Notes: a model not told the origin generated them from the letters alone. A DNA stretch of 26,868 nucleotides from UBA2231 sp964415175 (GCA_964415175.1 CAYPYG010000036.1:1-26868); one strand, 5' to 3'. Positions 7,291 through 15,283 are shown, counted from the first letter of the stretch. Translations and numbers: made by a program.

Positions 7291-8853
7291 ATGAGCCGCT
7301 TCGCGCGCTCGTACGCCTTTGCGGGGTTTTTTATTGCCGTTCTCGCGGCCGCCTCCTTCGCCCAGAGCGGCGGGCAGCCCGGCGCCTTCATGAGCTACGG
7401 CGCCGGCGCCAGGGCCCTGGGCATGGGCGGCGCCTTCTTCGCGGTGGCCGACGACGCCAGCGCCTCCTACTGGAACCCCGCGGCCCTGACCCTGCTCGAG
7501 CGCAAGGAATTCTCCGCGATGCAGGCGACCCTCTTCGAGGACACCACGCTCAACTTCCTCACCTACGCGCAGCCCACCACCTCCAAGGGCACCTGGGCGC
7601 TCAGCATGACCCAGCTGCAGTCCACCGGCTTCGAGAAGATCGGCATCACGGTCAATCCCGCCACGCAGGAGATAATCGACGTGCAGACGCTCGGCGAGTT
7701 CGACAGCGTCGAACGCGCGCTGGCCTTCTCCTGGGGGCGCGACGTCTCCGAGAACCTGGCCTTCGGCCTCATGGCCAAGAACATCTCCCGCACGCTCGAC
7801 GACTCCGCCGACAGCTTCAACGCGGTGGACGTGAGCATGCTCAACAAGATCTCCCCGCTCTACCGCTTCGCGATCGGCGTCCAGAACGTCTTCTCGATGT
7901 CCTCCGGCGACACCGACGACGAGCTGCCGCTGACCATCAAGGCGGGGCAGTCCCTCAGGCTTTTCAAGGGCAGCCTGGTCTTCGGCCTGGACCTCACCAA
8001 GCCGCAGAACGCCGACATGAACTGGCGCTTCGGCGGCGAGTACTGGACGATGTACTGGGCCGGCCTGCGCTTCGGCGTCATGGGCTCGCCCGAGATCCAG
8101 GAGGCGGATTTCGGCCTGGGCATCAGGTACCGGAGCCTGGGCTTCGACGTGGCGCAGGGCGTGCACGCGCTGGGCACCACCACCCGCTTCTCGATCTCGA
8201 TGAAGATGGGCCAGAGCAACAAGGCCAAGCACACCCGCGAGGTGCGCCAGATCGTCAACCAGGCCCTGCAGTACTTCAAGGCCGGCTACTTCACCCGCGC
8301 CCAGGAGAAACTGCGCGCGGCGCTGGACGCCGACCCCGGCAACCCCGAGGTGCGCCGCATGGTGGACCGCCTGCAGACGGCCATCTCCTTCGTGCCGGCC
8401 GCCACGGGCGGCGACGAGGTGCCCACGCTGACCCGCCGCGGCGTCATCGCCTACGTGGACGGCAAGGACCTGCGCAACTCGGTCAACATCCTGCGCCACG
8501 CCTTCAACAAGGAGCCCCGCAACGACCGCCTCCTCTCGCTGCTGAACATGGTGGAGAAGGAGGCCGGCGTGACCGAGCTGACCCGCAAGCCCGAGGGCCC
8601 GGAGATCTTCACCTACATCGACCAGCGCACCTACGACGCGCGCCAGGCCATCTACGAGGGCAAGTACGACCTGGCGATGAAGCGCGCGCAGGACATCCTG
8701 GAGCTCGAGCCCAACAACGAGACCGCGCTCGAGATCATGGGCAGCGCCTTCTTCCTGATGGACCAGAAGGACAAGGCCAAGGTCATCTGGGAGAAGGTCC
8801 TCGAGATCAACCCCAATAACAGGATCGTGCGCCAGTTCATGAGCCAGCTGTGA
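7291..8853 (+). CDS. PorV/PorQ-family outer-membrane barrel protein with C-terminal TPR domain
   Basis: The protein has 520 residues from ATG 7291. This start gives a classic signal peptide (basic SRFAR, hydrophobic stretch, cleavage near AASFA-Q) and leaves room for the riboswitch expression platform. ATG 7243 would add 16 residues but abuts the aptamer with no ribosome-binding site. After cleavage comes the PorV-type start GAGARALGMGGAF and DDASASYWNPAAL, then alternating beta strands to about residue 307. Residues 315-520 are helical TPR-like repeats (for example AIYEGKYDLAMKRAQDILEL and NNETALEIMGSAFFLMDQKD). PorV proteins shuttle C-terminally tagged cargo in type 9 secretion, but most PorV-like homologues are uncharacterised. 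I infer a barrel in the outer membrane with TPRs in the periplasm. The gene uses ATC, CTG and CGC much more strictly than its neighbours, suggesting high expression. A palindromic repeat follows its stop. Confidence 0.85.
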   Translation: MSRFARSYAFAGFFIAVLAAASFAQSGGQPGAFMSYGAGARALGMGGAFFAVADDASASYWNPAALTLLERKEFSAMQATLFEDTTLNFLTYAQPTTSKGTWALSMTQLQSTGFEKIGITVNPATQEIIDVQTLGEFDSVERALAFSWGRDVSENLAFGLMAKNISRTLDDSADSFNAVDVSMLNKISPLYRFAIGVQNVFSMSSGDTDDELPLTIKAGQSLRLFKGSLVFGLDLTKPQNADMNWRFGGEYWTMYWAGLRFGVMGSPEIQEADFGLGIRYRSLGFDVAQGVHALGTTTRFSISMKMGQSNKAKHTREVRQIVNQALQYFKAGYFTRAQEKLRAALDADPGNPEVRRMVDRLQTAISFVPAATGGDEVPTLTRRGVIAYVDGKDLRNSVNILRHAFNKEPRNDRLLSLLNMVEKEAGVTELTRKPEGPEIFTYIDQRTYDARQAIYEGKYDLAMKRAQDILELEPNNETALEIMGSAFFLMDQKDKAKVIWEKVLEINPNNRIVRQFMSQL

Positions 8854-8866
8854 CGATCGAAGGGAC

Positions 8867-8945
8867 GGGGTCAGGTCTTTGCTTTCGACCTTGGGGGTTC
8901 AAGGGGGGGGCTCCCGGGTCGGAAGTAAAGACCTGACCCCCTTTT
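8867..8945. repeat. Dispersed palindromic repeat, copy 1 (terminator-like)
   Basis: Arms of 24 bases at 8867-8890 and 8917-8940 pair across a 26-base spacer. The arms begin GGGGTCAGGTC and end in GACCTGACCCC. Only two positions differ, and both become G-U wobbles, so the RNA stem is intact. CTTTTAT follows. It lies between the PorV-like and FliF-FliG genes. Related copies lie at 13480-13553 and 26277-26326. Confidence 0.85.
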
Positions 8946-9003
8946 ATGGAACACTCTGTGAATATTTACGAAACAATGACGTAATACGCGGAAGATAAGA
9001 TAA

Positions 9004-10965
9004 ATGCGTATATATATGAAGAGCTACCGCGCCATCCTCCTTTCGGCCGCCTTGCTGGCCTGCGGCTTCCTGCCCGCGCGCGGGCAGGAGAACCCCGGCG
9101 CGGCCGACGCCGGCGCCGGCCTCTCGGTCATCGAGAAGCAGGATGCGCTCCGCCGCGAGACCGAGACCAAGATCAAGAGGGAGATACTCGATCCCATACT
9201 GGGGGAGGGGAAGTCCTTCGTTTTCGCCGACGTGGAACTGGAGATCATCGCCCGCAAGTCCGACCAGAGCCGCGAAGGGCTCGGCGTGATGCAGAAGTAC
9301 AAGGAGAAGGGCGGGCAGGACGCGGATAAGCAGGAGTCCGAGTTCCTGCTGCCGGGCATCCCCAAGCCGAAATCGGTAATGGGCGGGAAGGGCGGACCGC
9401 CGGCCGCGGCCACCGGCCAGCAGGCCCAGCAGTCGCAGGGCATACAGGAGACCCGCTACGGCGCCGAGACCGAGATAAACCGTTTCCAGGTAACGGTGAT
9501 CCACGACGAGACGCTGGCGCCCGAGCCGGTGGCGCTGGCCCGCGAACGCGTGGACGATTTCCTGCTCCCCTACAGGATAAAGGGCCGGGACGCCGCGACC
9601 GTCGTTTTCAAGCCGACCAGGTTCAAAAGTTATAATTACCTCGAGGACATCAAGAGGCCGTCGGTGTACCTGCCGCTGCTCTACGCCCTGCTGTTCCTGC
9701 TGCTGCTGCTCTTCCTTTTCGGCCCGCTCCGGAGCTTCTTCCGCAGGTACATAGGCGCGCTGATGTCCAAGCCCGGCGCCGAGGTGAACATAGACCAGAA
9801 CATGGAGGAGGGGGGTGGCGACGGCGGAGAGGGGGCGAAGGAGACCGAGGGCCACCAGGCCATAGACATGACCTTCGCGCAGAAGGGGGAGGAGGCGGAG
9901 GACGAGGATATGAAGAAATTCGAGCCGTTCACCTACATAAACGAGGAGAACCTCAAGCGCCTCATCTACCTCTTCCTGATGCGCAAGGAGGAGCCCTGGG
10001 TCATAGCCGTGGTGCTGAGCTACATCAAGCCGGAGCTTTCCAGGCAGGCGCTGTCGATGCTGCCGATAGAGGTGCAGTCCAAGGTGGCGCTGGAGGCCCT
10101 GACGGTGCGCCAGGCCACGCGCGAGCAGATCGAGGCCATAGACCGGGACATAAAGAGCAGCGTGGATTTCGTGATGGGAGGCATCGAACGGCTCATAAAG
10201 ATGCTCGACGAGGCCGACCCGGCCATCAAGAAGAACATCCTGGAGTACCTCCGGACGCAGAAGCCCGACATCTACGAGAAGATAAAGAAGGTCGTGCTCA
10301 TGTTCGAGGACCTGGTCGCCTTCTCGGACAGGGACATGCAGCTGGTCATACGCAGCGTCAGCAACGAGGTCGTAGCGCGCGCCATAGCCAAGGCGGACCC
10401 GCAGATAGTGGAGAAGTTCTACGCCAACATGTCGCAGGGCGCCGTCAGCGCCATAAGGGAGATAATCGATTACTCCGGCGAGCTCTCCGCCGCGCAGATC
10501 GACGAGGCCCAGAGCAAGATCCTCGACGCCGTCAAGACGCTGGAGGCCGAAGGCAGGATAACGCCCCGCAACCAGCAGTCGCAGGAGGTCTATATAATCG
10601 ACAGCGTCGACATGACCTCCGCCTCCGACCGCAGGCGCAAGCTCGACAGCCTCGGGGAGCAGAACGGCTCCGCCGCGCAGCGCTCCCCGGCGGCCGCGCC
10701 GCTGACGCAGGAGGCGCAGCAGTACCTGACCGCGGGAGCCGGCCTTTACGACCAGGGCAGGGCCGAAGAATCGCTGCAGTACCTGGAGTACGCCGCCTCG
10801 CTGGCCCCCGGCTCGGCCGAGGTGCAGCAGTACCTGGGAGCGGCCTATTACGCCCTGGGCCGCGTGGACGAGTCGGTGGCCGCCTACGAGAAATACGCCT
10901 CGCTGAGCGGCGATCCGGCCGCCTCGGAATGGCTGGCCTCGTTCAAGCAGCAGGTGGGGCGCTGA
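9004..10965 (+). CDS. FliF-FliG-TPR fusion, rotor-like inner-membrane protein
   Basis: The protein has 653 residues; GGAAG lies 9 bases before ATG 9004. Residues 1-27 are a signal sequence, with LLAC at 16-19 as a possible lipobox. Residues 47-215 resemble the periplasmic C-terminal part of FliF (RRETETKIKREILDPILGEG, later RFQVTVIHDE). A transmembrane helix spans 221-242. Cytoplasmic residues 306-520 match FliG middle and C-terminal domains, including LMFEDLVAFSDRDMQLVI and KFYANMSQGAVSAIREII. Two TPR-like repeats (about 570-653) end the chain. In flagella FliF forms the MS ring and FliG is the torque-receiving switch protein; here the FliG N-domain that normally binds FliF is replaced by direct fusion. 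The FliM-binding EHPQ motif reads E329-E-P-W332. MotA and MotB follow downstream, so I infer a motor rotor, not necessarily flagellar. Confidence 0.85.
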   Translation: MRIYMKSYRAILLSAALLACGFLPARGQENPGAADAGAGLSVIEKQDALRRETETKIKREILDPILGEGKSFVFADVELEIIARKSDQSREGLGVMQKYKEKGGQDADKQESEFLLPGIPKPKSVMGGKGGPPAAATGQQAQQSQGIQETRYGAETEINRFQVTVIHDETLAPEPVALARERVDDFLLPYRIKGRDAATVVFKPTRFKSYNYLEDIKRPSVYLPLLYALLFLLLLLFLFGPLRSFFRRYIGALMSKPGAEVNIDQNMEEGGGDGGEGAKETEGHQAIDMTFAQKGEEAEDEDMKKFEPFTYINEENLKRLIYLFLMRKEEPWVIAVVLSYIKPELSRQALSMLPIEVQSKVALEALTVRQATREQIEAIDRDIKSSVDFVMGGIERLIKMLDEADPAIKKNILEYLRTQKPDIYEKIKKVVLMFEDLVAFSDRDMQLVIRSVSNEVVARAIAKADPQIVEKFYANMSQGAVSAIREIIDYSGELSAAQIDEAQSKILDAVKTLEAEGRITPRNQQSQEVYIIDSVDMTSASDRRRKLDSLGEQNGSAAQRSPAAAPLTQEAQQYLTAGAGLYDQGRAEESLQYLEYAASLAPGSAEVQQYLGAAYYALGRVDESVAAYEKYASLSGDPAASEWLASFKQQVGR

Positions 10966-10980
10966 CGCGGGCCGCGGAAA

Positions 10981-11013
10981 GCGCCCATGCCGCTTATCCG
11001 TGGCGGCAGGCGC
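10981..11013. terminator. GC-rich hairpin between the rotor and coiled-coil genes
   Basis: GCGCC (10981-10985) and TGCCGC (10988-10993) pair with GCGGCA (11003-11008) and GGCGC (11009-11013) around a nine-base loop, with a two-base bulge. It starts 15 bases after the upstream stop. There is no T-run after it, so termination is uncertain; it may be an attenuator or RNA-stabilising hairpin. The AT-rich stretch 11022-11100 that follows may hold a promoter, but no clear -35/-10 pair is visible. Confidence 0.4.
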
Positions 11014-11111
11014 CCCGCCCCCAATAATAGGGAATTAACAATTATTTAACTAAAAGGAAACTGGCCGAAAGTAGAATATAGAGGAAGAAAAGTGATTTTC
11101 GGCGCATTCCT

Positions 11112-13475
11112 ATGGACGACAAGAACGACAAGGACCCCAAGAAACCGCTGCCTCCCCCGTTCCCCCCGGGGCTGAAGCCGCCGGCCCCGCCGGCGCGCCC
11201 CGGCGCGGGCCCCGGTCTTCCTCCCATGCCCGGCGGCGGCCCCGCCCTGCCGCGCCCGGTCATGCCCGCTTTCCAGGCCCCCGCCGCCAGGCCCGATCCT
11301 TCCGCGGAGGAACTGAAAGCCGCCCGCGAGGAGAAGGAGAAGCTCGAGAAGCGGATGCTCGAGATGGAGAAGGTGGTCGCCCAGGAGAAGGAGAAGGCGC
11401 TGCTGGCCACGCTCAAGAGCCAGCAGGACGAGGTCCTCTCCTCCAGGGTGGAGTCCTCGCTCAAGGACATACAGGACAAGCTCCGCCGCGAACGCCGCGA
11501 CCAGGAGGTCGAGGAGGAGCGGCTCACCCTCAAGGCGAAGATCAAGGAGCTCGAGAGCAGGCTGGTGCAGGAGCGCGAGACCTGGATGCAGACGCTCAAG
11601 GGCCAGATGCTCGAGCGCGAGACCCAGTCCAAGGACGTCGAGGGACATTTCATTTTCCGGCTCCAGGAGATGGAGCGCCGCTGGCTGGAGGAGAAGGCCC
11701 AGTGGCAGCGGGCCATCGGCCAGAAAGAGGACGAGGTCCGTTCCCTGAAGAATTCCGCCGAGCGCCTGGCCGAGGTGCAGCAGGAGCTGCGCGAGTCGGC
11801 CATGGAACGCACTCTGCTCGAGCGCGAGAGCGCCAAGCTGCGCGAGGAGCTTTCCCGCCTGGAGCGCGAGCGCGCCTCCGTGGAGGGTTACATAAAGATA
11901 CTGCCCGAGAAGGAGAGGGAACTCGCCCAGCTCCGGGCCGACCTGGCCATCGCCAAGATGAAGGAGGAGAAGTCCTTCTCCGAGGCCAAGACCCGCGAGG
12001 ACAAACTGGTCGCCGAGATCGACCGCCTGCAGAAGGAACTGGGCGCCGTCACGGACAGGAAGAATTCCGAGAAAGAGCAGGAGGTCTCCAGGCTCCGCGA
12101 GAAGTACGAGACCGAACTGCATTCCATAGAAGCCAGGCTCGCCGAAGCCGCGGGCGAGAAGGGCCGCGCCGTCTCCGAGCTGGCCAGGATGAAGGGTTTC
12201 ATCTCCCGCATGCAGGCGGTCAACGCCGCGCTGGAGAAGGAGCGCTCCCAGATGCGGGTCGAGAAGGTCCAGCTGGCCCAGAACATGGCCTCCGGCATCG
12301 AGGAGAACAAGCGCCTCAGGGGGGAGCTCGAGGGAGCCGCCGCCCGCCGCGCCGCCGAGCTGGAGGCCCTGGAGGCGCGCCACGCCGCCGAGCTGCAGGC
12401 GGAGAAGACGGCCCGGACGGCCGAGCTCAAGGCCATGCGCGAACAGTTCTCGGCCGAGGCCGCGAACGCCTCCGCGGCGCACGCCGCGGAGCTGGAGCGC
12501 CTCAAGCGCGACCTGCCCGGGGAGGTCACCCGCGATTACGAGGAGCGGCTGGACCTGGCCCGCAGGGCCGCCCAGGACGAGGCCTCCCGCCTGCAGAAGA
12601 AATACGAGGCCGAGCTGCTCAACCTGCAGAAGCGCCACCAGCAGGAACTGGAGCGCGTCGCCGCCGAGAAGCAGCTCCAGGCCGAGAGCCGCGCGATGGA
12701 GATGCGCGGCACCTACGAGGCCGCCATGGCCGACATGAAGGCCAACCTGAAGGCCCGCATGGAGGCCGAATACGCGGAGGAGATACGCAAGCTCAAGGAG
12801 GTCCGGACCCGCGCCGACGAGGAGACCGCCGTGCTGCGCGCGGAGACCCAGCGGCTGGCCGCGGAGCTGCGCTCGCGCGAGGCCGACGTGCAGTCCCGCA
12901 CCGCGGCCGCCAGGGAGGCCTGGGAGAAGGCCGAAGCCGACCTCAGGACCCGCCTCGCCGCCGCCGGCGAGGAGACGCTTTCGCTCAAGGCCGAGGTCCA
13001 GCGCCTGTCGGACGAACTGCGCTCGCGCGACGCCGACCTGCGCTCGCGCGCCGACGAGGCCTCGGCCGCCGAGGCCGCCCGCCTCAGGATGGAGGCGGAA
13101 CTGGAGCAGCTCAAGACCCGTTCCGGCGACCTCGCCAGGCAGGCGGCCGAACTCTCCGGCAACGCCGCCGAGCGCGAGAAGGAGCTGGCGGCCCTCAAGG
13201 ATTCTTTCCGCGTGGAGAACGAGAACCGCTCCCGCTTCGAGAACGAGGTGGTCTTCCTCAAGCAGAAGGCGCAGCAGCTGGAGTTCCAGGTGCAGGACCT
13301 GGCCTCGCAGCTGGACGCGGAACGCGCCGCCCGCGCCGACTCCGACGCCTCCTGGGGCGCCCAACTGGCCGCCAGGGAGCAGGAACTCGCGGTCCTCGGC
13401 GCCGAACTGGAGAAATACCGCGCGCTCGAGAAGGACCTCGCCGCCCGCCTCAAGTGGGCCATCAAGGGCAGGTAA
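11112..13475 (+). CDS. Long coiled-coil protein with proline-rich N-terminus
   Basis: The protein has 787 residues. Residues 1-70 are rich in Pro, Gly and Ala after a charged start (MDDKNDKDPKK). From about residue 75 to the end it is almost continuous heptad-type coiled coil rich in Glu, Lys, Arg, Ala and Leu. There is no signal peptide or membrane segment, so it is probably cytoplasmic. Codons for ELRSRE/D-ADVQ/LRSR at 12864 and 13014 form an internal repeat exactly 150 bases apart. Its position between the FliF-FliG fusion and FlbD-MotA-MotB suggests a scaffold or partner of the motor. Extended coiled-coil proteins such as AglZ do this in Myxococcus gliding, but no homology is claimed. The start at ATG 11112 keeps the whole proline-rich segment; no clear ribosome-binding site is seen. 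Palindromic repeat copy 2 follows the stop. Confidence 0.8.
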   Translation: MDDKNDKDPKKPLPPPFPPGLKPPAPPARPGAGPGLPPMPGGGPALPRPVMPAFQAPAARPDPSAEELKAAREEKEKLEKRMLEMEKVVAQEKEKALLATLKSQQDEVLSSRVESSLKDIQDKLRRERRDQEVEEERLTLKAKIKELESRLVQERETWMQTLKGQMLERETQSKDVEGHFIFRLQEMERRWLEEKAQWQRAIGQKEDEVRSLKNSAERLAEVQQELRESAMERTLLERESAKLREELSRLERERASVEGYIKILPEKERELAQLRADLAIAKMKEEKSFSEAKTREDKLVAEIDRLQKELGAVTDRKNSEKEQEVSRLREKYETELHSIEARLAEAAGEKGRAVSELARMKGFISRMQAVNAALEKERSQMRVEKVQLAQNMASGIEENKRLRGELEGAAARRAAELEALEARHAAELQAEKTARTAELKAMREQFSAEAANASAAHAAELERLKRDLPGEVTRDYEERLDLARRAAQDEASRLQKKYEAELLNLQKRHQQELERVAAEKQLQAESRAMEMRGTYEAAMADMKANLKARMEAEYAEEIRKLKEVRTRADEETAVLRAETQRLAAELRSREADVQSRTAAAREAWEKAEADLRTRLAAAGEETLSLKAEVQRLSDELRSRDADLRSRADEASAAEAARLRMEAELEQLKTRSGDLARQAAELSGNAAEREKELAALKDSFRVENENRSRFENEVVFLKQKAQQLEFQVQDLASQLDAERAARADSDASWGAQLAAREQELAVLGAELEKYRALEKDLAARLKWAIKGR

Positions 13476-13479
13476 GAGA

Positions 13480-13553
13480 GGCCGGGTCCTTGCTTTCGAC
13501 CCCGGCGGACGGTTTCCGATGCCGGGCGAAGTCGAAAGTAAAGCCCCTACCCC
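13480..13553. repeat. Dispersed palindromic repeat, copy 2 (diverged)
   Basis: The left arm at 13480-13500 contains TTGCTTTCGAC and the right arm at 13531-13553 contains GTCGAAAGTAAAG, matching copy 1. The outer part of both arms has drifted (GGCCGGGTCC versus CCCCTACCCC), so the long stem is partly lost. It begins 4 bases after the coiled-coil stop. Confidence 0.75.
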
Positions 13554-13561
13554 GCGTTTGG

Positions 13562-13567
13562 TATAAT
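13562..13567 (+). promoter_or_regulatory. TATAAT -10 box directly ahead of flbD
   Basis: TATAAT ends 8 bases before ATG 13576. If used, the transcript would start almost at the ATG and be leaderless. No -35 match is visible 16-18 bases upstream, so this is a candidate only. No ribosome-binding site precedes the gene, which fits a leaderless start. Confidence 0.45.
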
Positions 13568-13575
13568 TCTTTGAA

Positions 13576-13800
13576 ATGATACACCTGCGCAGGCTCAACG
13601 GCACCGAGGTCGTGGTCAACGCCGAGCTCATCGAGAGCGTCGAGTCGACCCCCGATACCGTGATAAACCTGGCCACCGGCAACCGCTACCTGGTGAGGGA
13701 CACGGTGGACGAGGTGGTCGCGAAGGTGGTCGACTACAGGAAGAAGGTCTACGCGGAGAAAAGAGCGGTGAACCCGCTGGAGTTCTACGAGAAGAAGTGA
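13576..13800 (+). CDS. flbD: FlbD family protein (small flagellar-operon protein)
   Basis: This 74-residue protein begins MIHLRRLNGTEVVVNAELIE and continues with ESTPDTVINLATGNRYLV and DEVVAKVVDYRKKV. That is the full-length pattern of the short FlbD family found beside motA and motB in flagellar operons of spirochaetes, Firmicutes and Thermotogae. Its biochemical role is not established. It has no signal peptide or membrane helix and is probably cytoplasmic. MotA starts 25 bases after its stop. Its retention next to motAB is the best gene-order evidence that this cluster derives from a flagellar operon. Confidence 0.85.
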   Translation: MIHLRRLNGTEVVVNAELIESVESTPDTVINLATGNRYLVRDTVDEVVAKVVDYRKKVYAEKRAVNPLEFYEKK

Positions 13801-13825
13801 CTGACAATACCCGGATGGCCACGAT

Positions 13826-14608
13826 ATGGATATAGCGACTTTGAGCGGCATAATCGTCTTCATGGGCTTCGTGCTGGGGTCCGTCTACCTGCAGGAGGGC
13901 ATGGCGGGTTTCAAGCCGTTCCTCAACATCGAAGCTTTCCTGATAGTCATGGGCGGCACCTTCTGCGCGCTGCTGGTGAACTTCCCTCTCTCCTCGGTGA
14001 TAAGTTCGGGCAAAGTGCTCAGGAAGGTCCTGACCACCAGGGGGGAGGACACCTCCAAGCTCGTTTCCACCTTCGTCGCCCTCGCGCAGAAGGCCAAGAA
14101 GGAGGGTTTCCTGGCTCTTCAGGCCGACGTGCAGACCATAGACAACGACTTCCTCAAGCGGGGCGTGCAGCTGGTCATAGACGGGTCCGATCACGAGTTC
14201 ATCCGCAACATGCTCGAGACCGAGATAGACTTCATCCGCGAACGCCACAAGAACGGCCGCGAGATCTTCAACGCGCTCGGCACCTACGCGCCGGCCTTCG
14301 GCATCATCGGCACGGTGCTGGGCATGATCCTGATGCTCTCCTCCATCGAGGACGTCGCGGCCGTGCCGCGCCGCATGGCGCTGGCGCTGGCCGCCGCCTT
14401 CTACGGCCTGGCCTCGGGCTACTGGCTTTTCATGCCGATGGGCGGAAAGCTGAAGAACCGCTCCGAGGAGGAACTTTTCGTCAAGGAGATAGTCATCCGC
14501 GGCGTGCTGCTGCTGCAGAGCGGCGCCACGCCCAGCGTCGTCGAGGCCAACCTGAAGGCCTACCTGAACCCCGCCGCCCGCGCGGCCATAAAGAAAGAGG
14601 CCGCCTGA
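13826..14608 (+). CDS. motA: MotA-family motor stator subunit
   Basis: The protein has 260 residues with four membrane segments at about 4-25, 33-55, 152-173 and 184-206, and a large cytoplasmic loop between the second and third. The loop ends with the charged run FIRNMLETEIDFIRERH, where MotA carries its rotor-contact residues. The third segment starts GTYAPAFGIIGTVLGM and the fourth reads AFYGLASGYWLFMPMGGKL, both MotA hallmarks including the conserved prolines. MotA and MotB form the stator channel that turns ion flow into torque on FliG. Here the only FliG-like partner seen is the upstream FliF-FliG fusion. MotB follows after 9 bases, so the two are co-expressed. ExbB/TolQ are distant relatives, but size and the neighbouring flbD favour MotA. 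Confidence 0.92.
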   Translation: MDIATLSGIIVFMGFVLGSVYLQEGMAGFKPFLNIEAFLIVMGGTFCALLVNFPLSSVISSGKVLRKVLTTRGEDTSKLVSTFVALAQKAKKEGFLALQADVQTIDNDFLKRGVQLVIDGSDHEFIRNMLETEIDFIRERHKNGREIFNALGTYAPAFGIIGTVLGMILMLSSIEDVAAVPRRMALALAAAFYGLASGYWLFMPMGGKLKNRSEEELFVKEIVIRGVLLLQSGATPSVVEANLKAYLNPAARAAIKKEAA

Positions 14609-14617
14609 GCCCGGATT

Positions 14618-15283
14618 ATGCCCGTCAGAGTCAAAGGAATGATCCCGGAGGACGACAGGCGCGTGGCGCCCGTCGGCGAGCCCGCGCCCCCGTGGATGGT
14701 CAATTACGCCGACCTGATGACGGAGATGGTCTGCTTTTTCGTCATCCTTTACGCTCTTTCCGCCGCCCTCAACAAGAACATGCAGGACGCCAAGTCCCAG
14801 CTGGAGGAGATGATGCAGAAGGGCGAGCTGCAGGGACAGGTGCAGATCGACAAGGAAGGCCTGCGCATCACCCTCGAGGAACAGGGCTCGGTCGCCTTCT
14901 TCGAGAGCGGCCGTTCGGAGATCACCGGGGACATGACGTCCAAACTCGAGAAGGTGGCGCCGATACTGCGGAACCTCTCCGGGAAGCACGATATCGTGGT
15001 CGAGGGGCACACCGACAATATCCCGATAGCCACCAGGCAGTTCGCCTCCAACTGGGAACTCTCGACGGCCCGCGCCACCAGCGTGGTCAAATACCTGCTC
15101 TCCATAGATTTCGCGCCCAAGCGGCTCTCGGCCGTTGGTTACGGGGAATACCATCCCGTGGCCCCCAACGACGGCCCGGAGAACCGGCAGAAGAACCGCC
15201 GGGTGGTGTTCTTCGTCAAGAACAACCCTTACCCGGAAGCGCCGGCCGCGCCCCGGTCCGCCGGCGCCGCGGAGGGGCCATGA
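14618..15283 (+). CDS. motB: MotB-family stator subunit with OmpA-like peptidoglycan-binding domain
   Basis: The protein has 221 residues. The N-terminus carries PPWMVNYADLMTEMVCFFVI, a single membrane helix (about 26-50) with the ion-carrying Asp at D32. An acidic residue, E36, one helical turn later replaces the usual hydrophobic one. Residues about 85-205 are an OmpA C-like domain with VEGHTDNIPI, NWELSTARATSVVKYL and NRQKNRRVVFFV, which anchors stators to the cell wall. The linker is short, as in compact MotB proteins. The last bases overlap the next gene in an ATGA junction, indicating translational coupling to the lipoprotein. Confidence 0.92.
   Translation: MPVRVKGMIPEDDRRVAPVGEPAPPWMVNYADLMTEMVCFFVILYALSAALNKNMQDAKSQLEEMMQKGELQGQVQIDKEGLRITLEEQGSVAFFESGRSEITGDMTSKLEKVAPILRNLSGKHDIVVEGHTDNIPIATRQFASNWELSTARATSVVKYLLSIDFAPKRLSAVGYGEYHPVAPNDGPENRQKNRRVVFFVKNNPYPEAPAAPRSAGAAEGP

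Noticed and set aside
7271..7332. CCCCGC (7271) pairing with GCGGGG (7321) followed by six T, as a riboswitch terminator
   Set aside because: The loop is over 40 bases, the stem only six pairs, and the T-run lies inside the signal-peptide codons. A weak attenuator cannot be excluded but is not supported.
11051..11071. Flagellar sigma28-type promoter (TAAA ... GCCGAAAG) before the coiled-coil gene
   Set aside because: The spacing is about 9 bases, too short for the TAAA-N15-GCCG arrangement.
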